Below, in pieces: positions 7,544 to 15,016 of a stretch of DNA of 20,965 nt (the stretch's first letter is position 1; the number at the start of each line of letters is the position of its first letter). The notes beneath the pieces were generated by a model. That model did not search any database, was not told where the DNA came from, and saw only the letters and a program-made list of their open reading frames with translations. The position numbers and the translations under genes are program-made. The stretch is from IMG/VR virus record IMGVR_UViG_3300047444_000202, positions 1-20,965 of that record; one strand, written 5' to 3'. This stretch comes from a virus.

Positions 7544-7992
7544 TGGCAATGGAATTGATACCGGGGCCTAATCCTGTCTTCGGGACGCTTACTGCTAACA
7601 CGCTTACTGCTAACACCGTTAATGGTGCGACGATTGATAATCTTCCATGGACGACATGGACGCCAGTGGTGACGGCTTCAGTAGGAACATTCACTGCTAC
7701 GAGCGCAGTAGGTCGCTATAAACAGATTGGTAAAACAATAAGTTTTGGAGTTGCTGTCAGATGTATTACGGTTGGTTCAGCATCAGTCGCTGTTGTGTTT
7801 ACCCTTCCAGTATCGGCCAATACTAGTGTAATTAGTATTGCTTCTGGTGGAAGGGAAGCTTTAATAAATGGATCTGCGCTTAATTGTCAAATTAATGGTT
7901 CGACGACGGCGTTTATTCAATATTACAACACTACCTTTCCCGGTGCGGATGGCAGTCTATTAAATGTTAGCGGGACTTACGAGGCACTATGA
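7543..7992 (+). CDS. Small tail fibre / receptor-tip-like protein
   Basis: A 149-residue protein. The N-terminus (G-P-N-P-V-F-G-T-L-T-A-N-T-L-T-A-N) carries a short repeat similar in style to the fibre at 2014. Then W-T-T-W-T-P-V-V-T-A-S-V-G-T-F-T and G-R-Y-K-Q-I-G-K-T-I-S-F-G-V appear, a signature common in C-terminal beta-sandwich domains of tail fibres. It lacks any enzymatic motif. It probably binds another fibre or the host surface. It starts inside the TAATG overlap with the preceding gene and ends 10 bases before the next start, where GAGGA forms the next ribosome site. Confidence 0.62.
   Translation: MAMELIPGPNPVFGTLTANTLTANTVNGATIDNLPWTTWTPVVTASVGTFTATSAVGRYKQIGKTISFGVAVRCITVGSASVAVVFTLPVSANTSVISIASGGREALINGSALNCQINGSTTAFIQYYNTTFPGADGSLLNVSGTYEAL
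7585..7614 (+). repeat. Perfect tandem 2 x 15 bp repeat in the small fibre gene
   Basis: Two identical 15-base units, 7585-7599 and 7600-7614, encode T-L-T-A-N twice. The unit length is the same as in the pentapeptide shaft of the fibre at 2014, so this may be a minimal version of the same kind of repeat. Confidence 0.85.
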
Positions 7993-7995
7993 GGA
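7991..7995 (+). promoter_or_regulatory. Ribosome binding site that fixes the start at 8003
   Basis: GAGGA lies seven bases before ATG8003 and directly after the end of the previous gene. It favours ATG8003 over the in-frame upstream start at 7964, which would overlap the fibre gene by 29 bases and has no such site. Confidence 0.65.
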
Positions 7996-8002
7996 AAACA
8001 AA

Positions 8003-8578
8003 ATGCCACTAGCAAAATCATCCTCACCTGAAGCTTTCAAGTCAAACGTCAAGACACTCATGGGAGAGGTTGGTACTTCTCCTCATGTTCAGTCTCGCGC
8101 ACAAGCATTGGCAATTGCTTACAGCCTGAAGAGACGTAATCGCGCAGATGGTGGCGGCATGCATGTCGGGCCGATCAAATCCACGGTTCCGGGCCGTACT
8201 GACAAACATGATATGGATGTTCCGTCTGGGGCATATGTTATCCCAGCCGAATGCGTATCCAATCTCGGTGAGAATAATACCGATGCAGGAATGGAAAAAC
8301 TGCGTCAGGTGTTCTCCGGATCTCAGGATAGCATTCGCAAATACTTTGATGCCAAGCCCCCTTCAGGAAGGGCAATGGGCGGGCGAAGTGAGCATGATGG
8401 AAGTCCGGTTCCCATACGTGCAGCAGGGGGAGAGTACGTTGTTCCTCCTCACATGATTTCTGTTATCGGACATGGAAACATCAAACACGGTCACGAGACA
8501 CTCGATAAATGGGTTCTGAAAAAGAGAAAAGAACACATCAAGACGCTTAAGGGTTTAGCCCCTCCCGCCAAGGATTAA
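8003..8578 (+). CDS. Conserved phage protein of unknown function with Gly-Gly punctuated modules
   Basis: A 191-residue protein, starting M-P-L-A-K-S-S-S-P-E-A-F-K-S-N-V. The first 50 residues (K-T-L-M-G-E-V-G, then A-Q-A-L-A-I-A-Y-S-L-K-R-R) look like a short conserved helical module seen in phages of Alphaproteobacteria, in my recollection. It ends at R-A-D-G-G, after which a second module contains V-P-G-R-T-D and V-P-S-G-A-Y-V-I-P-A-E. A similar third piece follows (V-P-I-R-A-A-G-G-E-Y-V-V-P-P), so the middle and end appear to be diverged copies of one S/G-x-Y-V-[I/V]-P-[A/P] element. The C-terminus is Lys-rich. It lies upstream of the ejection-type proteins and shares their punctuation motif; a virion or packaging role is possible but unproven. 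Confidence 0.6.
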   Translation: MPLAKSSSPEAFKSNVKTLMGEVGTSPHVQSRAQALAIAYSLKRRNRADGGGMHVGPIKSTVPGRTDKHDMDVPSGAYVIPAECVSNLGENNTDAGMEKLRQVFSGSQDSIRKYFDAKPPSGRAMGGRSEHDGSPVPIRAAGGEYVVPPHMISVIGHGNIKHGHETLDKWVLKKRKEHIKTLKGLAPPAKD

Positions 8579-8579
8579 A

Positions 8580-9176
8580 ATGACAGAAGACGTTCGCATC
8601 GCTACCCGTAATGATGAGCAGGAGATCATTGATCTTCTGCATGTAATGCATTTCGAGAATGGCATGATGCCGCTCGACGAGACAGTCTCAAAGGAATTCT
8701 TCTCGCTAGCCTTCGATCGTAAGGGTGGAATTATAGGCGTGATTGGTCCTCCGGGTGATATTAGGGCCATGATTTATCTGCTTCTGACGAGGTTCTGGTA
8801 CACAAGTTCGATGCATATCGAGGAGTGCTTTAATTTCATTCGTCCTGATAGCCGCAGGAATACCGGTCGATATGCTCCGACGCTGATCAACTTTGCCAAG
8901 AAATGCGCCGATGAAATCAAGGTTCCTTTGCTGATCGGTGTTCTCACCAATCATCGGATGGAAGCGAAAGTCAGGCTGTACAGGCGCTCACTTGGGACAC
9001 CATCTGGTGCGTTCTTTGTGTATGGTGCCAACTGGTCATTGTGTCACCCGTCAAGTGAGGATTTCTGGCACGAGCCTCGTGAGGGTGTTGACGGCTGGTT
9101 CAAGGAAAAGAAGAAGTTCGACACGAGAGGCCAGAATGTTGCGCGAGAAAAATTAAAAACAGCAGCAGGCAGATAA
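8580..9176 (+). CDS. GNAT-family N-acetyltransferase-like phage protein
   Basis: A 198-residue protein. The N-terminus V-R-I-A-T-R-N-D-E-Q-E-I-I-D-L-L is the typical first strand and helix of GNAT enzymes. The presumed acetyl-CoA site is F-I-R-P-D-S-R-R93-N-T-G96-R-Y-A, a variant of the R/Q-x-x-G-x-G/A loop, followed by a long helix (A-P-T-L-I-N-F-A-K-K-C-A). The following strand and helix (L-L-I-G-V-L-T-N-H-R-M-E-A-K-V-R-L-Y-R-R) and a last strand (S-G-A-F-F-V-Y-G) fit the fold. The acceptor substrate cannot be told. It is placed between virion genes, so it may modify a structural or host protein during late infection. It starts two bases after the upstream stop with AAGGA at 8570-8574. Confidence 0.68.
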   Translation: MTEDVRIATRNDEQEIIDLLHVMHFENGMMPLDETVSKEFFSLAFDRKGGIIGVIGPPGDIRAMIYLLLTRFWYTSSMHIEECFNFIRPDSRRNTGRYAPTLINFAKKCADEIKVPLLIGVLTNHRMEAKVRLYRRSLGTPSGAFFVYGANWSLCHPSSEDFWHEPREGVDGWFKEKKKFDTRGQNVAREKLKTAAGR

Positions 9177-12100
9177 ATGTCAAAAGGAAGCAACAAGACA
9201 ACTCAGAACTCTGCGACGTCGTCTTCTGTCGCGCCTGATCCGCAGGCAATGGCTGCATACAGTGCGCTGTTGTCCCGCGCGACGAATGTGTCGAATACGC
9301 CATTTGCGCCATACACGGGTCAGGAAGTAGCACCGACTAATTCTCAGCAGTTAATGGGTGTTGACAATACCAACATGGCTGCAATGGGGTTTGCTCCATA
9401 TGCTGGTGAGGCAGGGTACAATATCTCACAAGCTGGAACGGCTGTAAGTCCTTCAGACATTAGTCAGTACATGGACCCGTATACGAGTAGCGTTATCAAT
9501 GCCACGCAGGCTGATTTCGATACACAGAATAAACGGGCGCAGTCTGCCACTACTGGAAATGCAGCAGCGCAAGGTGCTCTCGGAGGAAACCGTGTTGGTG
9601 TTGCGCAAGCATTAACACAGGAAGGACAAGAGCGTGTTCAAGCTCCAGTTATTGCCGGGTTACAGAGTGCTGGTTTCCAGTCTGCAGAGCAGATGGCAAA
9701 TCAGCAGAAGGCCAGACAGCTGCAATCCGGTCAGGTTATGGATGCGGCACAATTAGCGAATGCACAGCAGCAATTTGCTTTTGGCACACAAGAGCAGCAG
9801 ACATCGCAGGCTGCAGATACCCAGCAGATGACGGATTACTATACGCAGCAGGGATATCCTTTTGCTACGGCTCAATGGCTTGCGGCTATTACGCTTGGCA
9901 CGGGATCGCAAATGGGATCGACATCGACCGGTGTTGGGCAGCAGACTACGCAGGGTCCAACGCCAAACCAGTTTGCGCAGATTGGCGGCCTTGGTCTTTC
10001 TGCACTGGCTGCATTCTCCGACAAGCGTCTCAAGGAAAATATCAAGGAGATTGGCCGTCTTCACGACGGGCAGAAGATCTATCGATATAACTTCAAGGGA
10101 GATCCGCAGGTTCATGTCGGCATGATCTCGCAAGAGGTTGCAAAGAAGCATCCGGAGGCAGTCGGCAAGGTGTCTGGTTTTGGTACCGTCGACTACGACA
10201 TGGCGACCAAAGATGCCATCAAGAAATGGAGTGGCGGATCTATCAGCGGCTTTGCAGATGGCGGCACACCATACGGACCTAATAGTCAAGGATGGGTGCC
10301 TACGATCGGCAAGATCGGTGGTGCCACATTGAATAATCCCGGCCTCCAGATGAGTTCGCCAAAGACAGATCAGCAGAAACAGCCTGATTATTCCGGCATG
10401 GGCAAAAATTTAGGATCTATCGGAAAGAGCCTTTACGACAAGTTTGGTTCATCGGATTCCGGGGATTCCGGGGATTCCGGGGATTCCGGATTTGACTGGG
10501 ACTCTGATCCTACCGGTGGCTATGGCGGTGCAGGCCCCGACGTCACAAGCGGATTTGCATTCGGTGGTCGCATAGGGATGGAAGACGGTGGAGATCCTGT
10601 AGCGGCTGGATTTTCCGGAAGTATTATTCCAAGTTTTGACGACAGGTTTTCTGCCATCAGTGACGAGCCGGGAATGCCGCGTGAGCCGATCAGGCTTCCC
10701 AAGAGCGCAGGTTTTGACAAGACGGTTACGCCGACATTGACTGGTGTTGAGCCGTCGCCCACGGGGGATGACACTCCTCCGGATTTTCCCGGCGGCTTGC
10801 CTCCGTTGCCAAGAGGTAAGCCGGATACGGTTGGTGGTGTTCGATCGACAATGGCGAATGAAATGTCTCGCGCTGGCGGTCCTCCGGTTGCCATTGCTGG
10901 ACTCAATATGGCTGTCAAGGATGAGAGCAATTTCAATCCCGGCAATGTGACGCTTAATGACCAGCACAATCCTAAGTTTTCCGGAACGGATGCCATGCAT
11001 GCACATGGTCTGTTTCAGGAGGGTGGCGACGAATGGAATAAATACAAAAGTTGGTTGCAGCAGAAAGCACCTGACGCTGACTGGCGAGATCCTGCCTTGC
11101 AGACAAAATTCCTCGCAGAGAATTTGCGCGAGAACTATCCGTACGTCTGGGCCAACATGGTCAATGCAAAAACACCGGGTGAAGCAGCAGCAATATTCAC
11201 ATCAGGATATCTGAAACCTGCAAAGCAACATGAGGTTGCCCGCGTCAATAAGTATCTAGGAAGCGAGGGAGATACGACTGACAGTACTAACCCAGATCTT
11301 ATGAAGGCTTCATTCCGATCAGGTGTTAGCGGCGGTCCATCATTGATGGGAGGGCCATCTTTCGGTGTTCCTCGTGGTCAGCCTCCGTACGTTCCCGGTG
11401 TAGCCGGTAAGGAGGGAGCGCCAGCGCGACCCGGCATGGGAGGTTTCAATCCGTTCGGCCTGTCGGACGAGGCTCGCCAAGGCATGATCAGCATGGGTCT
11501 TGGCATGATGTCCAATCGCATGGGCGGTCCCGGAAGCTTCCTCAATGCCGTTGGCACTGGCGGCGAGCAGGGCATGACGACGTATGCCAGTGCCAAGGCT
11601 GCGACGGCTGCGCAGGATGCGTTGGCAAGACATGAATCATTCGAGCGGGAGAAGTTTGAGCGTCCGTATTCGACGCCGACCATAGACCAGAAAATGCGTC
11701 TGCAAGAATTGCAGCAGCAGCACAGGTTCTCAGAGGCGGCTCGAGTTGCTGACATTCAGGAAAAGACACGTCAGCATAATCTGGCAATGCGTACGCCTGT
11801 AAAATACTTCACTGACGAGGATGGTGTATCGCATTATGCGATTCCGCGTCCTGCGCCGGATGGGCAAGTTGATTTCTATCCGATCGACAAGGATGGAAAC
11901 ATCAGTAAATCACCTCTCGGTGGATCGCTCAAGGATGCTGCACAGCAGAGCGCACCTTCTGAACTAAAGGCAGCACCTCCAAAGCTTCAGCAGGCTGGAT
12001 ACAATCCGGACGAGGGTCTTGTTGTTGCCAACAGCAAGATGGAGGCATCTGGACAGACATTCGACTACGCAAAAAATACCCCTGTCGTAGAAAAGGGAAT

Positions 12101-12902
12101 GTACGTTCCAAAACCCAATCCTGTTGCTGGCCATTCTACACAGTCCATTGAAGCAGATGCCGAAAGATACCTACAGACGGGAGCATTGCCGCCAACCAGA
12201 AGCGGCATGAGCCCGACAGCTATTGCACAGCAGAAATATCGCACGACAGTGCAAAATTATGCCCTCGCAAAGGCTGCGGCTGCAGGGCTTGATGAAAAGC
12301 AGATCGTTACTGCACAACGTACTGCTCCCGGCATGCTTCGTTTTGTTCTTGGTGCAGACGGGCGGTCGACGGTTGCTCTTGGCACTGCCGTCAGGCATCT
12401 CGACACAGTTCAGGAACTGGCCAAGGCTTGGGCTGCAAATGATGTACAGGCACTTAACCGCGTTCGTGCAATGATCTCTCGCCAGTTTGGCGACAGTGCC
12501 GCGACCAATCTGGATGTGGCTGGCAGCATTGTCGGTCCAGAAATCATCAAGGCTATCGGTGTTGCTGGTGCCGGTACTGCAGAGGAACGCGAGACTGCAG
12601 CACGAGCATTCAGCACGGCACGAAGTCCCAAACAGCTTATGGATGCCGTGACGGTTACTCAGAAACTTCTCGGTGGTCAGCTGGAAGGCAAAAAGCGTCA
12701 GGCTTCAAATGCTGGCGTTTCAGAAGATCAGTTCAAGAGCCTTATTGGCGAACGTCCATATGAAATACTTCAGGGCGTTGACCATCCGAAGAAGGAGGGC
12801 GCTGCAGCTACTAGTGCAGTTCCACCGGGATCAATCCCCGGCACCAAGGCAGGCAAGAAGGTCTGGAAGACACCAGACGGCTCGTTTATTTCGCGAGAAT
12901 AA
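9177..12902 (+). CDS. Large internal virion protein with an S74 chaperone domain and a tail-lysozyme domain
   Basis: A 1241-residue protein. Residues 1-280 are Gln/Ala-rich and helical. At 281 comes S281-D-K-R-L-K286 followed by Y-R-Y-N-F-K-G-D and H-V-G-M-I-S-Q-E-V (to about 345), the intramolecular chaperone/S74 peptidase pattern with its Ser-Lys pair intact. F-A-D-G-G (359-363) and F-A-F-G-G (460-464) bracket a Gly-rich linker containing G-D-S repeats. Residues about 555-698 fit a phage tail lysozyme domain, with K-D-E583-S-N-F-N-P-G as the likely catalytic acid region. A charged coiled-coil stretch follows, and the C-terminal 200 residues (helical, A-V-R-H-L-D-T-V-Q-E-L) resemble ejected internal proteins of other podoviruses. 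Expected role: released with DNA and locally digesting peptidoglycan to let the genome in. Confidence 0.72.
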   Translation: MSKGSNKTTQNSATSSSVAPDPQAMAAYSALLSRATNVSNTPFAPYTGQEVAPTNSQQLMGVDNTNMAAMGFAPYAGEAGYNISQAGTAVSPSDISQYMDPYTSSVINATQADFDTQNKRAQSATTGNAAAQGALGGNRVGVAQALTQEGQERVQAPVIAGLQSAGFQSAEQMANQQKARQLQSGQVMDAAQLANAQQQFAFGTQEQQTSQAADTQQMTDYYTQQGYPFATAQWLAAITLGTGSQMGSTSTGVGQQTTQGPTPNQFAQIGGLGLSALAAFSDKRLKENIKEIGRLHDGQKIYRYNFKGDPQVHVGMISQEVAKKHPEAVGKVSGFGTVDYDMATKDAIKKWSGGSISGFADGGTPYGPNSQGWVPTIGKIGGATLNNPGLQMSSPKTDQQKQPDYSGMGKNLGSIGKSLYDKFGSSDSGDSGDSGDSGFDWDSDPTGGYGGAGPDVTSGFAFGGRIGMEDGGDPVAAGFSGSIIPSFDDRFSAISDEPGMPREPIRLPKSAGFDKTVTPTLTGVEPSPTGDDTPPDFPGGLPPLPRGKPDTVGGVRSTMANEMSRAGGPPVAIAGLNMAVKDESNFNPGNVTLNDQHNPKFSGTDAMHAHGLFQEGGDEWNKYKSWLQQKAPDADWRDPALQTKFLAENLRENYPYVWANMVNAKTPGEAAAIFTSGYLKPAKQHEVARVNKYLGSEGDTTDSTNPDLMKASFRSGVSGGPSLMGGPSFGVPRGQPPYVPGVAGKEGAPARPGMGGFNPFGLSDEARQGMISMGLGMMSNRMGGPGSFLNAVGTGGEQGMTTYASAKAATAAQDALARHESFEREKFERPYSTPTIDQKMRLQELQQQHRFSEAARVADIQEKTRQHNLAMRTPVKYFTDEDGVSHYAIPRPAPDGQVDFYPIDKDGNISKSPLGGSLKDAAQQSAPSELKAAPPKLQQAGYNPDEGLVVANSKMEASGQTFDYAKNTPVVEKGMYVPKPNPVAGHSTQSIEADAERYLQTGALPPTRSGMSPTAIAQQKYRTTVQNYALAKAAAAGLDEKQIVTAQRTAPGMLRFVLGADGRSTVALGTAVRHLDTVQELAKAWAANDVQALNRVRAMISRQFGDSAATNLDVAGSIVGPEIIKAIGVAGAGTAEERETAARAFSTARSPKQLMDAVTVTQKLLGGQLEGKKRQASNAGVSEDQFKSLIGERPYEILQGVDHPKKEGAAATSAVPPGSIPGTKAGKKVWKTPDGSFISRE
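10454..10489 (+). repeat. Four exact tandem 9-bp units encoding G-D-S repeats
   Basis: The 9-base unit GGATTCCGG occurs four times without a gap and encodes S-D-S-G-D-S-G-D-S-G. It lies in the flexible linker between the S74 and lysozyme domains. Polymerase slippage would change copy number in frame. Confidence 0.9.
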
Positions 12903-12904
12903 AA

Positions 12905-15016
12905 ATGGCTGACGATGATTTCGTTCCCAGCGATGACTTTGTCGCAGAGCCGGATTTCAAGCCGGATGTTCGTCCTACAGGGCGCGAGCGTGAACATGCG
13001 TATAGATCATCATTGCGCGAAGGATCGCCTGAATTGCCTGCCGGTCAGGGCACAGCTGGGCCGGATTTATCAGCCGAGAGTGAAACACCCGGAAAGATGG
13101 CTAGTGAGTACGGTCAGATAGCCAAGGGTGCCATTAAGGGTATTCCGGCGGCAGTGTCTGGTGGGTTGGCTGGTGATGTCGAGTCGATGGGTCGAGGTTT
13201 CATCAATTCATTTGTAGATCCGAATAAGCCTGCGGTTTCCAAAGACACGGCAATCCCTACGACAACGGAGAGTGGATACCTTGGGCCGAAAGGCCTCAAC
13301 GTCATGGCACCAGCGGCTAATCCGCTTGAGGCATTTGGCATGGGGGCGAGTTCGGCTGCTGTTCCGTTTTTTCCGAAGGCAGTAAAATCATTCAGGGGAA
13401 GACTGCCACCGATCGACAATCTTCCTCCCGGGCCTCCCGGCGGATCAATGGCTACGGTGCGTCCTGACACCAATGTTCGGCTACTTCCGCCGGAAGTTCC
13501 GCACACACCAATGGTTGCCAGTGGAAGTCGGGATCTTGGTGCTGCTGGTGTGAGTCCACTGGAAGGCGTCAGTCCAGAGACGATCACGCAATTGCGCAAG
13601 GTATTCTCTGAGGAAGGTGTGACACCATACACGGTCGACCAGCGTCTTGAGGAGATGTCTCCACACCAGTTTTTGGGAGAATTCTCGCCGAATACAGAAG
13701 CGCATATGGGTGCTGCGGCTGCGCCTCCGGGTCAGGGAAAACTGGATATTATCAACTCTCTGAGCCAGAGAGCGAATGAAGCAAAGGACCGGTTGCGATC
13801 GACGTTCGATACGGCATTTGGCGAGAATGAAAATCTAGCGCAATTGAAACGTACGCGAGAGATAGATCAGAAGAAAGCATCAGATCCTCTCTACAAGGCT
13901 TTCAAGGAATTACCGATACCGCCAACTCCGGAACTACAAGAATTGATGCCTCGCCTGCAGGCTGCCGATGCATTCGGCATTGCTAAACACAAAGCAGCAG
14001 TAGAAGGCATTAAGTGGGATAAGGATTTTGGCAGTGGTTATGGTCCTATCGAAGGCGGGTCTATGCCGACTGCACAGTCATGGGATTATGTAAAGCGGGC
14101 ACTAGATCAGAAGATAGCAGACTCGTTTGATCAGTATGGGAGGGCAACTGACTACACCAGAATATATACCGGTCTGAAAAGCGAACTGCTCAATGCGATC
14201 GATAACCATCCTAATCCGCAAGTAGCTGGAGTGTGGAAGCAGGCAAGGCAAGCGTATGCTGGACCAGCACAGATATCAGAAGCGGAGAGGCTAGGAAAAA
14301 AGATTTTCACGCTCGACCACGATGAGTTGCCGTTTCTGACTGCCGGGTATTCCGATGGGCAGATGGCGGCATTCCGCAGTTCAGTTCGTAAGGAATTGGA
14401 GAATAGGCTTGGTAGACCGGGTAAACAGGAACTGCGTACGATCAATGAGGTACTGGCTCCAAATAACATACAGAAGTTTCGCTGGATCATTGGTGATGAG
14501 GCTACAGATAATCTGGTACGAAGCGTTGATCATGAATTCAATATGCATGGAGCGCCTACGAGAATACATGGTGGCTCTCAGACCGCATTGCGTACAGAAG
14601 CAAATAAGATGTGGACACCACAGGGCGCATCTGCACTGGAGCATGCAGGTAACCTGATCGATACCGGTGTTGGTTTGGTAACGCATCCTGCTGGCACAAT
14701 CATCAAGGCAGGCAGGAAGCTTGGCATAACCAAGATGGATACTGCGCGAGAGGCTCGATCCGCAAAGATTCGCGACGAAGCAGCCCGTATATTTACGCTA
14801 CAGGGTCCGGAGCGAGATGCTGTTATACGCTATCTTGCAAATCCGCAACCGCCGCGATTGACAGGAGGGCGCGTCCTTCATCGAGCCACTGGTGGACGAG
14901 CAGTAGGCCACAAGCCGTCGCGTCCGCTACTTATTGATGCCCGCAAGGCTCCTGACGGAAAGTTTTATATTCCTGATCCGAAGCGTCCCGGAAAATATCT
15001 ACGGGTCGAGCAATGA
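12905..15016 (+). CDS. Large virion-associated protein of unknown function (703 residues)
   Basis: The N-terminus is very acidic (M-A-D-D-D-F-V-P-S-D-D-F-V), followed by a Pro/Gly-rich region and a helical, small-residue stretch (A-I-K-G-I-P-A-A-V-S-G-G-L-A-G, about 77-91) that could interact with membranes. Residues about 260-560 are strongly helical with many charged residues (R-A-N-E-A-K-D-R-L-R, then F-K-E-L-P-I-P-P-T-P-E-L-Q-E-L). Near the C-terminus are R-A-T-G-G (660-664) and an ending K-A-P-D-G-K-F-Y-I-P-D-P, a pattern echoed in the end of the upstream lysozyme protein (K-T-P-D-G-S-F-I). No enzyme motif is recognisable. The size, helical content and place between two probable ejection proteins suggest an internal virion protein. 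The stop overlaps the next start as ATGA, implying coupled translation. Confidence 0.55.
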   Translation: MADDDFVPSDDFVAEPDFKPDVRPTGREREHAYRSSLREGSPELPAGQGTAGPDLSAESETPGKMASEYGQIAKGAIKGIPAAVSGGLAGDVESMGRGFINSFVDPNKPAVSKDTAIPTTTESGYLGPKGLNVMAPAANPLEAFGMGASSAAVPFFPKAVKSFRGRLPPIDNLPPGPPGGSMATVRPDTNVRLLPPEVPHTPMVASGSRDLGAAGVSPLEGVSPETITQLRKVFSEEGVTPYTVDQRLEEMSPHQFLGEFSPNTEAHMGAAAAPPGQGKLDIINSLSQRANEAKDRLRSTFDTAFGENENLAQLKRTREIDQKKASDPLYKAFKELPIPPTPELQELMPRLQAADAFGIAKHKAAVEGIKWDKDFGSGYGPIEGGSMPTAQSWDYVKRALDQKIADSFDQYGRATDYTRIYTGLKSELLNAIDNHPNPQVAGVWKQARQAYAGPAQISEAERLGKKIFTLDHDELPFLTAGYSDGQMAAFRSSVRKELENRLGRPGKQELRTINEVLAPNNIQKFRWIIGDEATDNLVRSVDHEFNMHGAPTRIHGGSQTALRTEANKMWTPQGASALEHAGNLIDTGVGLVTHPAGTIIKAGRKLGITKMDTAREARSAKIRDEAARIFTLQGPERDAVIRYLANPQPPRLTGGRVLHRATGGRAVGHKPSRPLLIDARKAPDGKFYIPDPKRPGKYLRVEQ

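Noticed and set aside
7964-8002. Upstream start for the 8003 gene
   Set aside because: It overlaps the fibre gene and lacks a ribosome site, whereas GAGGA at 7991-7995 fits ATG8003.
9753-10289. 178-codon antisense open frame
   Set aside because: It lies opposite the lysozyme/S74 protein, whose sense frame shows clear domains. The antisense product has no recognisable pattern and lies inside a co-directional block.
13001-13632. 172-codon antisense frame and other minus-strand frames over 12905-15016
   Set aside because: These are shadows of the sense genes, with no start signals and no homology-like patterns.
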